This document shows, one piece after another, positions 47,740-58,310 of a DNA stretch of 64,000 bases. The position numbers were made by a program, and so were the translations under genes. The stretch is taken from NCBI GenBank assembly GCA_947453725.1, contig CANGHH010000003.1:186001-250000 (forward strand), written 5' to 3'. Position 1 is the first letter of the stretch. Every line of letters starts with the position of its first letter. The DNA comes from Betaproteobacteria bacterium (GTDB lineage Bacteria; Pseudomonadota; Gammaproteobacteria; Burkholderiales; Burkholderiaceae_C). The notes below the pieces were generated by a model. The model saw only the letters and a list, made by a program, of their open reading frames with translations, was not told the DNA's origin and ran no database searches.

Positions 47740-49524
47740 ATGGAAATTACTGCCGCCGAAGTGAAGCGTGCCGCCCTGGCACAGCCGACTTCCACCCCCG
47801 CGCCCGCTGCCGCCGACCCGAACGGCTCGGAGATTCTCGTCCGCTGTCTGCAGGCCGAAGGGGTCAAGTACCTCTGGGGCTACCCCGGTGGCGCGGTGCT
47901 GTACATCTATGACGCGCTGTACAAGCAGCAGACGATCCAGCACGTGCTGGTGCGCCACGAGCAGGCGGCTGTCCACGCCGCCGATGGCTACGCCCGCGCC
48001 ACTGGCGATGTCGGCGTGGCGCTGGTGACCTCGGGCCCTGGTGTGACCAACGCCATCACCGGCATCGCGACGGCCTACATGGACTCGATCCCGATGGTCA
48101 TCGTCACCGGCCAGGTGCCGACCGCGGCCATCGGCCTGGATGCCTTCCAGGAATGCGACACGGTCGGCATCACGCGGCCCATCGTCAAGCACAACTTCCT
48201 GGTCAAGGACGTCCGCGACCTGGCCCTGACCTTGAAGAAGGCCTTCCACATCGCCCGCACCGGCCGGCCCGGGCCGGTAGTCGTGGACATCCCGAAAGAC
48301 GTGTCGCTGAAGACCGCGCCCTTCCACTACCCCGAGGCTGTGGAGATGCGCTCCTACAACCCGGTCAAGAAGGGCCATGGCGGGCAGATTCGCAAGGCCG
48401 TGCAGCTGTTGCTGCAGGCCAGGCGCCCCTACATCTACACCGGCGGCGGCGTGATCCTGGGCAACGCCGCGTCCGAACTGCGGCAGCTGATCGCGCTGGT
48501 CGGCTTTCCTTGCACCAGCACCTTGATGGGACTGGGCGCCATCGCCGCCAGCGAAGCCAAGTTCCTCGGCATGCTCGGGATGCACGGCACCTACGAAGCC
48601 AACATGACGATGCAGAACTGCGACGTCCTGCTGGCTGTTGGCGCGCGCTTCGACGACCGCGTCATCGGCAACCCGAAGCATTTCGCCTCGGTCGAACGCA
48701 AGATCATCCACGTCGACATCGACCCATCGTCGATCTCCAAGCGCGTCAAGGTCGACATCCCCATCGTCGGCGACGTCAAGGAAGTGCTGATCGAGCTGAT
48801 CGCGCAGATCAAGGAGGCGCAGGCCCGCCCCGACGCTGCGGCGCTGGCGGCTTGGTGGGCGCAGATCAGCGACTGGCGCCAGCGCGACTGCCTGGCCTAC
48901 AAGACCAGCCCCGACGTGATCAAGCCGCAGGCCGTGATCGAGCAGCTGTGGCAACTGACCAAGGACAGTGACAGCTACATCACCTCCGATGTCGGCCAGC
49001 ACCAGATGTGGGCCGCCCAGTACTACCGTTTCGAGCAGCCGCGGCGCTGGATCAACAGCGGCGGTCTGGGCACGATGGGCGTGGGCCTGCCTTACGCGAT
49101 GGGCATCAAGCTGGCCCGGCCCGATGCCGACGTCTTCTGTGTCACTGGCGAAGGCTCGATCCAGATGTGCATCCAGGAGCTGTCGACCTGCCTGCAATAC
49201 AAGACGCCCGTGAAGATCGTCTCGCTGAACAACCGTTACCTGGGCATGGTGCGGCAGTGGCAGGAACTGGACTACGAAGGCCGCTACTCGCACAGCTACA
49301 TGGACGCGCTGCCCAACTTCGTCAAGCTGGCCGAGGCCTACGGCCACGTCGGCATCCTGGTGGAAAAGCCGGGTGACGTCGAAGGCGCCTTGAAGGAAGC
49401 GATTCGTCTGAAGGACCGCACTGTCTTTCTCGACATCCGCACCGATCAGACCGAGAACGTCTGGCCCATGGTCCGGGCGGGCAAGGGCATTTCCGAGATG
49501 GTGCTGGGCGCCGAGGACCTGTGA
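47740..49524 (+). CDS. ilvB: Acetolactate synthase large subunit
   Basis: 594 aa, ThDP-dependent. '[15 protein letters not shown]' and '[20 protein letters not shown]' with the catalytic Glu lie at the N-terminus; '[19 protein letters not shown]' to '[14 protein letters not shown]' form the ThDP-Mg2+ motif and active-site loop. Contains the FAD-binding middle domain. Makes acetolactate or acetohydroxybutyrate, first step to Val, Leu, Ile. The regulatory subunit gene follows after 165 bp. An Ala/Pro-rich extension of about 25 residues precedes the fold. Confidence 0.96.
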   Translation: MEITAAEVKRAALAQPTSTPAPAAADPNGSEILVRCLQAEGVKYLWGYPGGAVLYIYDALYKQQTIQHVLVRHEQAAVHAADGYARATGDVGVALVTSGPGVTNAITGIATAYMDSIPMVIVTGQVPTAAIGLDAFQECDTVGITRPIVKHNFLVKDVRDLALTLKKAFHIARTGRPGPVVVDIPKDVSLKTAPFHYPEAVEMRSYNPVKKGHGGQIRKAVQLLLQARRPYIYTGGGVILGNAASELRQLIALVGFPCTSTLMGLGAIAASEAKFLGMLGMHGTYEANMTMQNCDVLLAVGARFDDRVIGNPKHFASVERKIIHVDIDPSSISKRVKVDIPIVGDVKEVLIELIAQIKEAQARPDAAALAAWWAQISDWRQRDCLAYKTSPDVIKPQAVIEQLWQLTKDSDSYITSDVGQHQMWAAQYYRFEQPRRWINSGGLGTMGVGLPYAMGIKLARPDADVFCVTGEGSIQMCIQELSTCLQYKTPVKIVSLNNRYLGMVRQWQELDYEGRYSHSYMDALPNFVKLAEAYGHVGILVEKPGDVEGALKEAIRLKDRTVFLDIRTDQTENVWPMVRAGKGISEMVLGAEDL

Positions 49525-49534
49525 ATCCGTGAAG

Positions 49535-49578
49535 CCGGCGCCGGTCGCCCGCGTTACCGCGTGGGTTGCAGGCGCCGG
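49535..49578 (+). repeat. Long hairpin in the ilvB-ilvH spacer
   Basis: Outer arms CCGGCGCC/GGCGCCGG and inner arms CCCGCG/CGCGTGGG (one bulge) around TTAC. No T-run. It may stabilise the ilvB mRNA end or reduce read-through into ilvH. Confidence 0.5.
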
Positions 49579-49689
49579 TGAATCAGACGCCCAGCCTCGA
49601 TCGGCCCTTCCTTCTTCAACATCGAACAGCGTGGCCAAGGGCCGCGGGCTGACCGGCCCCCGGCTTGAAGAGCGCGCAGGACGAGAGAC

Positions 49690-51223
<1,534 letters not shown>

Positions 51224-51253
51224 TGGGCCTGTGCAGCGGCTATCCTCGCGGTC

Positions 51254-52096
51254 ATGAATGACGATCTGAGGACGGCCGCGGCCGACGAAGCCGAAACGGC
51301 GGAAGCGATGGACAGGCCCCGGCCGCGCCGCAAGGGCATCTACGTGTTGCCCAACGCGATCACGCTGGCGGCGCTGTTCTCGGGCTTCTACGCCATCGTG
51401 ATGGCGATGAATGGCCGCTTCGATGTGGCCGCCATCGGCATCTTCTGCGCGGCCATCCTGGACAGCCTGGACGGCCGCGTGGCGCGCATGACCAACTCGC
51501 AAAGCGCTTTCGGCGAGCAGATGGACAGCCTGTGCGACATGGTGAACTTCGGCGCCGCGCCGGCCCTGATCGTGCTGGAATGGGCGCTGAAGGACCTCGG
51601 CAAGACCGGCTGGATCGCGGCCTTCGTCTACATCTCGGCGGCAGCGCTACGGCTGGCGCGCTTCAACACCAACATCGGTGTCGTCGACAAGCGCTTCTTC
51701 CAGGGCTTGCCCAGCCCGGCGGCTGCGGCGCTGGTGATGGGCCTGATCTACGTGATGGACGACGCCGGTTTTCGCGGCGTTTCCAAGATCGGCTGGCTGT
51801 CGTGGACGGCGTTCGGCGTCACGCTGTACGCCGGCCTGTCGATGGTGACCAACGCGCCGTTCTACAGCTTCAAGGTGGTCGGCGGCAAACGCACGGTGCC
51901 TTTCGTGGTCCTCGTGGCCATTGCGCTGGGCATCGCCTTGATCAGCCTGCACCCGCCGATTGCCCTGTTCGCCGTGTTCTGCGCCTACGGCCTGTCGGGC
52001 TACGCGGTCTACGCCTGGCGCAAGCTGAAGGGCAAACCGACCAGCGTGATCGCCATCTCGACCGATGACCCGGACGAGAAGGGTCTGCACCCGTGA
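51254..52096 (+). CDS. pssA: CDP-diacylglycerol-serine O-phosphatidyltransferase
   Basis: 280 aa membrane enzyme. The CDP-alcohol transferase signature DGx2ARx8Gx3Dx3D is exact: Asp73-Gly74, Ala77-Arg78, Gly87, Asp91, Asp95. About seven hydrophobic helices. Makes phosphatidylserine, precursor of phosphatidylethanolamine. Its position between ilvC and leuA is conserved in betaproteobacteria, though functionally unrelated. 30 bp after ilvC. Confidence 0.93.
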   Translation: MNDDLRTAAADEAETAEAMDRPRPRRKGIYVLPNAITLAALFSGFYAIVMAMNGRFDVAAIGIFCAAILDSLDGRVARMTNSQSAFGEQMDSLCDMVNFGAAPALIVLEWALKDLGKTGWIAAFVYISAAALRLARFNTNIGVVDKRFFQGLPSPAAAALVMGLIYVMDDAGFRGVSKIGWLSWTAFGVTLYAGLSMVTNAPFYSFKVVGGKRTVPFVVLVAIALGIALISLHPPIALFAVFCAYGLSGYAVYAWRKLKGKPTSVIAISTDDPDEKGLHP

Positions 52097-52118
52097 GCTG
52101 CGCGCGCAGCCCCTGTGC

Positions 52119-52124
52119 TACATT
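52119..52124 (+). promoter_or_regulatory. Candidate -10 element of the leuA leader
   Basis: TACATT, seven bases before the leader-peptide ATG. If used, transcription would start at or next to that ATG, giving a leaderless peptide mRNA; the absence of a ribosome site before the ATG agrees. No clear -35. Confidence 0.3.
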
Positions 52125-52130
52125 GCCTTG

Positions 52131-52190
52131 ATGAATTCGACCAGCCACCTGTTCACGCTAAGCCTGCTAGGAGCACCGCGGGCGCGCTGA
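52131..52190 (+). CDS. leuL: leuA leader peptide (leucine attenuator)
   Basis: 19-residue ORF, MNSTSHLFTLSLLGAPRAR, with four Leu codons in seven to thirteen: CTG, CTA, CTG, CTA. CTA is very rare in this DNA, so two copies in 19 codons are striking. Leu codons lie 10-30 bases before the segment GCGGGC (52178-52183) that can pair with GCCCGC (52227-52232) of the following terminator. Stalling at Leu codons when leucyl-tRNA is scarce would favour that pairing and let RNA polymerase reach leuA. This is the classic attenuation layout; not tested here. Confidence 0.75.
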   Translation: MNSTSHLFTLSLLGAPRAR

Positions 52191-52222
52191 TCAATTCCTG
52201 AACTCACTCGAATTCCCCGATC

Positions 52223-52254
52223 AACGGCCCGCCAGCGCACAGCAGCGGGCCGTT
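52223..52254 (+). terminator. leuA attenuator hairpin
   Basis: 10-bp stem AACGGCCCGC/GCGGGCCGTT, 12-base loop, then GGACTTTC; the T-run is weak. 33 bases after the leader-peptide stop and 64 before leuA. Its left arm is also the right arm of the competing antiterminator described under the leader peptide. Confidence 0.65.
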
Positions 52255-52318
52255 GGACTTTCAGCGCTGCGTGCGACCCCCTTCAACGCAAAACGCGAAA
52301 CGCAAAAGGCGACTCACC

Positions 52319-53860
52319 ATGACCGACAAGCTCATCATCTTCGACACCACCTTGCGTGACGGCGAACAGTCGCCCGGCGCCTCGATGACGCGCGAAGAAA
52401 AGCTGCGCATCGCGCGCCAGCTGGAGCGCCTGCACGTGGACGTGATCGAGGCCGGCTTCGCCGCTTCCAGCAACGGCGATTTCGAAGCCGTCAAGTCCAT
52501 CGCCGACGCGATCCGCGAGGTCACCGTGTGCTCGCTGGCGCGGGCCAACGACCGCGACATCGCACGGGCCGCCGAAGCGCTCAAGGGCGCGCAAAGGGCG
52601 CGCATCCACACCTTCATCGCGACCTCGGCGCTGCACATGGAGAAGAAGCTGCGCATGACGCCCGATCAGGTGCTGGAACAGGCCCGGCAGTCGGTGCGCT
52701 TCGCGCGCAATCTGTGCGGCGACATCGAGTTCTCGCCCGAAGACGGCTACCGCTCGGACATGGACTTCCTGTGCCGCGTGCTGGAAACCGTGATCGCCGA
52801 AGGGGCCACCACCGTCAACATCCCTGACACCGTCGGCTATGCCGTGCCCGAGCTCTACGGCGCCTTCATCCGCGAATTGCGCGAACGCGTGCCGAACAGC
52901 GACAAGGCGGTGTGGAGCGTGCACTGCCACAACGACCTCGGCATGGCGGTGGCGAATTCGCTGGCCGGCGTGATGATCGGCGGCGCTCGCCAGGTCGAAT
53001 GCACCATCAACGGCCTGGGCGAGCGCGCCGGCAACTGCTCGCTCGAAGAAGTGGTGATGGCCGTGCGCACGCGGCGCGACTACTTCAAGCTCGACCTGGG
53101 CATCGACGCCACGCAGATCGTGCCGGCGTCGCGGATGGTCAGCCAGACCACGGGTTTCGTCGTGCAGCCGAACAAGGCGGTGGTTGGCGCGAATGCCTTC
53201 GCCCACGCCAGCGGTATCCACCAGGACGGCGTGCTGAAGGCGCGCGACACTTACGAGATCATGCGCGCCGAAGATGTGGGCTGGGCGGCCAACAAGATCG
53301 TGCTGGGCAAGCTGTCGGGCCGGAATGCCTTCAAGCAACGGCTGCAGGAACTGGGCATACAGATGGACAGCGAAGGCGAGATCAACGCCGCCTTTGCGCG
53401 CTTCAAGGACCTGGCCGACCGCAAGAGCGAGATCTTCGACGAGGACATCATCGCGCTGGTCAGCGACGAAAGCGTCACGCCGGCCACCGAGCACTACCGG
53501 CTGCTGTCGCTGTCGCAGCATTCCGAGATGGGCGAACGGCCGCACGCCACGGTGACCTTCACCGCCGGCGCCGTCGAACTGCACGCCGACAGCGACGGCA
53601 ACGGTCCGGTCGACGCCAGCCTGAAAGCCATCGAGTCCCAGGTGAAGAGCGGCGTGGAAATGGTGCTGTACTCGGTCAATGCCATCACCTCGGGCAGCAC
53701 AGAATCCCAGGGTGAAGTCACCGTCCGCCTGCAGCACGGTGGCCGGGTGGTGAACGGCGTCGGCGCCGATCCGGATATCGTCGTGGCGTCGGCCAAGGCC
53801 TACCTGTCGGCCCTGAACAAGCTGCACAGCAACGCCGACCGGGTCGCTGCGCAGGGCTAG
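52319..53860 (+). CDS. leuA: 2-isopropylmalate synthase
   Basis: 513 aa, the bacterial short form. '[16 protein letters not shown]' (8-23) holds the metal-binding Asp; '[16 protein letters not shown]' carries the His ligands, and '[18 protein letters not shown]' is the second signature. The C-terminal regulatory domain ('[15 protein letters not shown]' onward) binds leucine for feedback inhibition. Condenses acetyl-CoA with 2-oxoisovalerate, first leucine-specific step. Start ATG 52319; the upstream frame lies in the attenuator. Controlled by the leader at 52131-52254. Confidence 0.97.
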   Translation: MTDKLIIFDTTLRDGEQSPGASMTREEKLRIARQLERLHVDVIEAGFAASSNGDFEAVKSIADAIREVTVCSLARANDRDIARAAEALKGAQRARIHTFIATSALHMEKKLRMTPDQVLEQARQSVRFARNLCGDIEFSPEDGYRSDMDFLCRVLETVIAEGATTVNIPDTVGYAVPELYGAFIRELRERVPNSDKAVWSVHCHNDLGMAVANSLAGVMIGGARQVECTINGLGERAGNCSLEEVVMAVRTRRDYFKLDLGIDATQIVPASRMVSQTTGFVVQPNKAVVGANAFAHASGIHQDGVLKARDTYEIMRAEDVGWAANKIVLGKLSGRNAFKQRLQELGIQMDSEGEINAAFARFKDLADRKSEIFDEDIIALVSDESVTPATEHYRLLSLSQHSEMGERPHATVTFTAGAVELHADSDGNGPVDASLKAIESQVKSGVEMVLYSVNAITSGSTESQGEVTVRLQHGGRVVNGVGADPDIVVASAKAYLSALNKLHSNADRVAAQG

Positions 53861-53915
53861 TTCGCGGGGCGCAGCTGGCGTGGCATCTTGCCGCTCTGAG
53901 CCACTTCAGAAAAAA

Positions 53916-53946
53916 CACGCAAGCGCTTGATCTTGCGTGCTTTTTT
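53916..53946. terminator. Intrinsic terminator after leuA
   Basis: Stem CACGCAAG/CTTGCGTG with eight-base loop, preceded by A-rich sequence and followed by C then T6 (53941-53946). Works on both strands; ends the leuA transcript. Confidence 0.85.
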
Positions 53947-53988
53947 CCCTTCGCCTACACTGAGGCATAGGCTTGCGCTGGGAATCCG

Positions 53989-55032
53989 ATGCTGAAGATC
54001 AATGTGTATGGAACGAAGCGCTTGCTGGCCTGTGCCACCGGCTTGTTGATGGCATGCATCCCGGCTGTGGCCAGCCACGCCGCCACAGACGCCCAGCCTG
54101 CCCCGTCCAAGGCCGTCAAGAAGGGCCACGGCGTCAAGCCGGCCAGCGCCAAGCCCGCTCATCACCCACGCGCTGCGGTGCACACCGTCAGGCGGTCGGT
54201 CGCACGGGCCGAGCCAGCGAGCAACTCCTTCGGCCATGCCTCCGGGCTGCAGAAGACCTCGGCCGCGCTGGACCTCAAGTCCAGCGTCGCCTTCGTCATC
54301 GACCAGGACACCAACGAAATCCTGCTGAACAAGAACTCGCAGGCCGTGTTGCCCATCGCCTCGATCACCAAACTGATGACCGCGCTGGTGGTCACCGAAA
54401 CCGGCCTGTCCCTGGATGAGCCGCTGTCGGTGTCGCAGGAAGATGTCACGGCCACCGCAGGCAGCAGTTCGCGGCTGGCCCTGGGCACCCAACTGACTCG
54501 CGGCGAAATGCTGCACTTGGCCCTGATGGCTTCCGAAAATCGCGCCGCGCATGTGCTGGGTCGCAGCTACCCGGGCGGTATCGAGCCCTTCGTCGCGGCG
54601 ATGAATGCCAAGGCCCAGGAGCTGGGCATGCTGAGCACCCATTACGTTGAGCCGACCGGCCTGTCCAGCAACAACCAGTCCAGCGCGCAAGACCTCTCCC
54701 GTCTGGTGCGCGCCGCTTTCCTGCACCCCATCATCCGCAATCTGTCGACCTCGATCGAGGCCGTGATGCCGGTCGGTCGCCGCCAGGTGCAGTTCCACAC
54801 CACCAACGGTCTGGTGCGCAACCCCGAATGGGAAATCGGCCTGCAGAAGACCGGTTACATCTCGGCCGCCGGGCGGTGTCTGGTGATGCAGGCGCAGATG
54901 GCCGGCCGCAGCCTGATCATGGTGCTGCTGGATTCGGCGGGCAAGTACTCGCGCATCGGTGATGCCGAGCGTATTCGCAAGTGGCTCGCGGCCTCGCCAA
55001 CCGCGTCGCTGGACACGCTTCAGCCGCGATAA
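53989..55032 (+). CDS. pbpG: D-alanyl-D-alanine endopeptidase, PBP7 type
   Basis: 347 aa. Signal peptide (about 1-31), a basic Ala/His/Lys-rich linker (35-75), then the S11 peptidase domain: SITK (Ser125, Lys128), SEN (182-184) and KTG (287-289). Periplasmic DD-endopeptidase that trims peptidoglycan cross-links. TACACT at 53956-53961 may be its -10 element. Its 3' end overlaps the convergent iclR-type gene by 13 bp. Confidence 0.93.
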   Translation: MLKINVYGTKRLLACATGLLMACIPAVASHAATDAQPAPSKAVKKGHGVKPASAKPAHHPRAAVHTVRRSVARAEPASNSFGHASGLQKTSAALDLKSSVAFVIDQDTNEILLNKNSQAVLPIASITKLMTALVVTETGLSLDEPLSVSQEDVTATAGSSSRLALGTQLTRGEMLHLALMASENRAAHVLGRSYPGGIEPFVAAMNAKAQELGMLSTHYVEPTGLSSNNQSSAQDLSRLVRAAFLHPIIRNLSTSIEAVMPVGRRQVQFHTTNGLVRNPEWEIGLQKTGYISAAGRCLVMQAQMAGRSLIMVLLDSAGKYSRIGDAERIRKWLAASPTASLDTLQPR

Positions 55033-55787
55033 CCCAGCGCTGCCGAGATCTGTGCGGCGGTGCTCTTCACGCGCTCCAGCCACGATTCTTCCAGCCGGTC
55101 GGCGGGCGCCGAAACCGACAGGCCGGCCAGCAACTTGCCCTGGTCGTCGTAGATGCCGCAAGCCATGCAGCGCACGCCCAGTTCCAGTTCCTCGTCGTCG
55201 CGGGCATTGCCGGTGGCGCGCACCGTGGCCAGTTCGCGTTCCAGTCGCGCCACATCGGTGATGCTGTTGCGCGTGTGGCCGGTCAGCCCCGTTCGCGTCG
55301 CGTAGGCGCGTACCCGCGCCGGGTCGTCATGCGCCAGGAAGAGCTTGCCCACCGAGGTCAGGTGCAAGGGCGCCCGACCACCGATGGCGCGCACCACCTG
55401 CATGCCCGAGCGCTCGCTGTAGCTGCGTTCGATGTAGACGATCTCGTCGCCCTGGCGCATCGACAGGTTGACCGGCTGGTGTGTCACCTTGTGCAATTCG
55501 CGCATCGGCCCCAGCGCGGCGTCGCGGACGTCCAGCCTGGCCTTCACCAGGTTGCCCAGTTCGAGCAGCCGCATGCCCAGCCGGTAGCTGCCAGCCTGCG
55601 GGCGGTCGACAAAGCGGCCAATGGCGAGGTCGTTGAGGATGCGGTGTGCGGTCGACGGGTGCAGCCCGGTGCGCTCGCTGATCTCCTTCAGCGAAACCGA
55701 TTCGGGCTGCGCGGCCAGGGTCTCGAGCAGCGAGAAGGTGCGCTCCAGAACCTGGATGGCTGGCGTTTGCGGGGCCTTGGTGTTCAT
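55020..55787 (-). CDS. IclR family transcriptional regulator
   Basis: 255 aa. N-terminal winged HTH ('SLKEISERTGLHPSTAHRIL', about 32-51) and a C-terminal ligand domain with 'RAPLHLTSVGKLFLAHDD' and 'GVRCMACGIYDDQGKLLAGLSVSAP'. Such proteins usually control aromatic or carboxylate degradation genes, often adjacent; here neighbours (peptidase, TIGR03790, hopanoid genes) give no clear target. Ends overlapping pbpG by 13 bp on the opposite strand. Confidence 0.9.
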   Translation of the reverse strand: MNTKAPQTPAIQVLERTFSLLETLAAQPESVSLKEISERTGLHPSTAHRILNDLAIGRFVDRPQAGSYRLGMRLLELGNLVKARLDVRDAALGPMRELHKVTHQPVNLSMRQGDEIVYIERSYSERSGMQVVRAIGGRAPLHLTSVGKLFLAHDDPARVRAYATRTGLTGHTRNSITDVARLERELATVRATGNARDDEELELGVRCMACGIYDDQGKLLAGLSVSAPADRLEESWLERVKSTAAQISAALGYRG

Positions 55788-55853
55788 GGCGGTTCGAGAT
55801 CCTTCCGTGGGAGGCGATTTTGCATCGCGGGATGGCTGACCGCCTACCAGAAC

Positions 55854-57011
55854 TTGTTCAGCCGGGCGCTGACCGGCCTGACGCTGCTCGCAGCCTGGTC
55901 GCTGGCCGGCACGGCCCTGGCCCAGGGCGGCGCAGCCGCACCGGCGGCGTCAGCCGCATCGAGCCCTTCAAGGGCATCGGCCAGCGCCGGTTCTGGCCCG
56001 GTGCTGAACCACCGTGCGCCCTTCGGGCCTGTCGCCATCCCGCGTTTGAACGGACGCCTGCATGCGGCCGACATCGGCCTGGTCATCAACACCGCCGACC
56101 CGCTGTCGGTGGCCATCGGCGAGCGCTATATCGCGGCGCGGCGCCTGGCGCCCGGGCAGGTCTTGCGCCTGGAACTGCCGCTGCGCGCGGCCCTGGAGCG
56201 CGCCGAATTCGATCGTTTGCGCGCCACCATCGACCTGCATTTCGGGCCCGGCATCCAGGCCCTGGCCTTGGCCTGGGCCGAGCCCTACGCCGTCGGGTGC
56301 AATTCGATTACCGGGGCGCTGGCGCTGGGTTTCGACAGCGAACTGTGCCGGAACAGCTGCGTGGCCTCGCGGCCTTCGCGCTATTTCAACTCGGCGTCGA
56401 CCCGGCCTTACAGCGACTTCGGCTGGCGGCCGTCGATGCTGCTGGCGGCGCGCAACCTCGCTCAGGGCCAGGCGCTGATCGACCGCGGCGTGGCGGCCGA
56501 CGGCGCGCTGCTGCTGCGCGGCCGGCCGCCGGCCATGGCGATGTTGCTGACGACCGATGACGCCGCGCGAGCCGTGCGCACGGCGCTCTACCCGCAGCCC
56601 GGTTTCCTGCCCGGGCCGCGCGTCGACATCCGCATCGCGCCGGCCGCCGAATTGGCGACGGCCCGCCAACTGCTGGTGGTCATCACCGGCAGCGCGGGCG
56701 TGCTGCTCGACCCGTCCCTCGACTGGGTGCCGGGCGCCCTGGGCGACCACCTGACGTCCTTCGGCGGCGACCTGGCCGGCCAGCACGGCCAGAGCACCGC
56801 GCTGACCTGGCTGGAGGCCGGCGCCACGGCCAGCCACGGCGCGGTCAGCGAGCCCTGCAACCACCTGCAGAAGTTTCCGCACCCCCAGGTGCTGCTGGGG
56901 CAATACCTGCAAGGCGCCACCGCCATCGAGGCCTACTGGAAAAGCGTGGCCTGGCCGCAGCAGAGTCTCTTCGTGGGCGAGCCGCTGGCGGCGCCATTTG
57001 CCCGCCGCTGA
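55854..57011 (+). CDS. TIGR03790 family exported protein (probable TTG start)
   Basis: About 385 aa. The frame is open far upstream, but TTG 55854 gives 'MFSRALTGLTLLAAWSLAG' then TALAQ, a good signal peptide, so it is preferred despite no clear ribosome site. 'DIGLVINTADPLSVAIGERY' with 'RRLAPGQVLRLELP' matches the TIGR03790 N-terminus; 'RPYSDFGWRPSMLLAARN' and 'LTSFGGDLAGQHGQSTALTW' follow. I recall the family from genomes with PEP-CTERM sorting; function unknown. Divergent from the IclR gene and convergent with hpnE (6 bp). Confidence 0.75.
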   Translation: MFSRALTGLTLLAAWSLAGTALAQGGAAAPAASAASSPSRASASAGSGPVLNHRAPFGPVAIPRLNGRLHAADIGLVINTADPLSVAIGERYIAARRLAPGQVLRLELPLRAALERAEFDRLRATIDLHFGPGIQALALAWAEPYAVGCNSITGALALGFDSELCRNSCVASRPSRYFNSASTRPYSDFGWRPSMLLAARNLAQGQALIDRGVAADGALLLRGRPPAMAMLLTTDDAARAVRTALYPQPGFLPGPRVDIRIAPAAELATARQLLVVITGSAGVLLDPSLDWVPGALGDHLTSFGGDLAGQHGQSTALTWLEAGATASHGAVSEPCNHLQKFPHPQVLLGQYLQGATAIEAYWKSVAWPQQSLFVGEPLAAPFARR

Positions 57012-57017
57012 AGGTGC

Positions 57018-58286
57018 TCAGCCCAGCAGCAGGCGCAGCGCGTTTTCGCCGGACTGCACCGCACCTTCCAGCGTCGCCGGGTAGGGGCCTTCGAGGTAGT
57101 CGCCGGCAGCGACCAGCTGCGGCGCGATGGCTGCTGCCGGCCGCGCCAGACCTGGCGTGCAGCGGAAGGTTGCACGCTTCTCGGCCAGCACCTTGACCAG
57201 GGTCGGCGCGCTCGGCCAGGCCGCGGGCGCGAAGTCGTCGCGGGCCTGCTGCAGCACCGCCTGGCCGGTGACGTCCAGCCCGGCATCGACCCAGCGGCGG
57301 GCCCCGCTGATCACGAAGGCGAACAGCCCGGGCGTTGCGCCCAGCGCGCCATGGTCGAAGGCGAACTGGGCCGGCGCGCGCGGGCCTTCGATCAAGGCCG
57401 TCATCGGTGCCGGCAGGCGCGCTCCCGGCGCGCGCAGGTAGACCGTCACGATGGGTTCGTAGCGCAGCGCGCTGGCCTGTGCCGACCAGGCCGGCGCCAG
57501 GTCCTGGGTCAAGCGGGCGGCTTCATGCGCCGTGCAGGCCAGGATCACGCTGTCGAACGGCTCGCCGTCGACGCGCCAGCCCGCGCCATCCGGCGCAAGC
57601 TGGCCGACACGCCGCCCCAGGTCCAGCCTGGCCCCGGCGGCCTGCAGCCAGGCGCCGGCGGGCCCGGGCAGCAGGGCGCGCAGCGAGCGCCGCGGCAGCA
57701 GCAGGTCGGCCGACCCGGCGCCGCCGAACAGGGCGTCGCGCAGCACGCGCAGCAGCACCGCGGCGCTGGCGTCTGCTGCCGGGGTGTTCAGCGCCGCCAC
57801 GCACAAGGGGTCGATCAGCAGTTCGCGCACGGCCGGCGGCAGGTCCTTGCAGAGTTCGGCCACGCTCAGCGCGGGGGCGCAGCGGAAGCCTGCCAGTGCC
57901 CAGCCCGCAGCGGCCTTGAGCAGCGCGGCGCGGTCGCGCCAGGTCCAGCCTTCGCAGGTGGCCACGGCCAGCCCGAAGCCCAGCCAGGCCGGACCGGGCG
58001 GCATGCTCAAGCCGCGCCCGTCGGGGTAGCGCAACTCGAGCGGGCGGCGGTCGAAAACGACCGCCCCGTCGACGCCCACCGTGCGCATCAGGTCCAGCGT
58101 CCGGCGGTAGGCGCCGATCAGGATGTGCTGGCCGTTGTCCAGCGCCAGGCCCGCCACGTCGACGCCCCGGGCGCGGCCACCGAGCTGCGCCGCCATCTCG
58201 ATCAAGACCACCGCGTGCCCGGCCTGCACGGCGCGCACTGCCGCCGCCAGCCCGGCCCAGCCACCGCCGACGATGGCCAGCTTCAT
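57018..58286 (-). CDS. hpnE: Hydroxysqualene dehydroxylase HpnE
   Basis: 422 aa flavoprotein of the phytoene-desaturase type. FAD motif GGGWAG (7-12) and 'IEMAAQLGGRARGVDV' at the N-terminus; a C-terminal 'LVAAGDYLEGPYPATLEGAV' completes the FAD site. In the HpnC-HpnD-HpnE route it reduces hydroxysqualene to squalene. Third gene of the hpnCDE operon, 24 bp after hpnD. Confidence 0.92.
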   Translation of the reverse strand: MKLAIVGGGWAGLAAAVRAVQAGHAVVLIEMAAQLGGRARGVDVAGLALDNGQHILIGAYRRTLDLMRTVGVDGAVVFDRRPLELRYPDGRGLSMPPGPAWLGFGLAVATCEGWTWRDRAALLKAAAGWALAGFRCAPALSVAELCKDLPPAVRELLIDPLCVAALNTPAADASAAVLLRVLRDALFGGAGSADLLLPRRSLRALLPGPAGAWLQAAGARLDLGRRVGQLAPDGAGWRVDGEPFDSVILACTAHEAARLTQDLAPAWSAQASALRYEPIVTVYLRAPGARLPAPMTALIEGPRAPAQFAFDHGALGATPGLFAFVISGARRWVDAGLDVTGQAVLQQARDDFAPAAWPSAPTLVKVLAEKRATFRCTPGLARPAAAIAPQLVAAGDYLEGPYPATLEGAVQSGENALRLLLG

Positions 58287-58310
58287 GCGGCGCGCTTCAT
58301 GCGCCCGGGC

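Noticed and set aside
47582..47764. A 60-codon frame before ilvB with a Val-Val-Val run, considered as a branched-chain leader peptide.
   Set aside because: It runs into ilvB, has no terminator after the valines, and shows no cluster of Leu, Ile or Val codons comparable to leuA's leader.
55832..56560. ATG-started frame at the beginning of the TIGR03790 gene.
   Set aside because: It is in another frame, gives Arg/Pro-rich sequence, and lacks the family residues; the TTG-started frame gives a signal peptide and the conserved domain.
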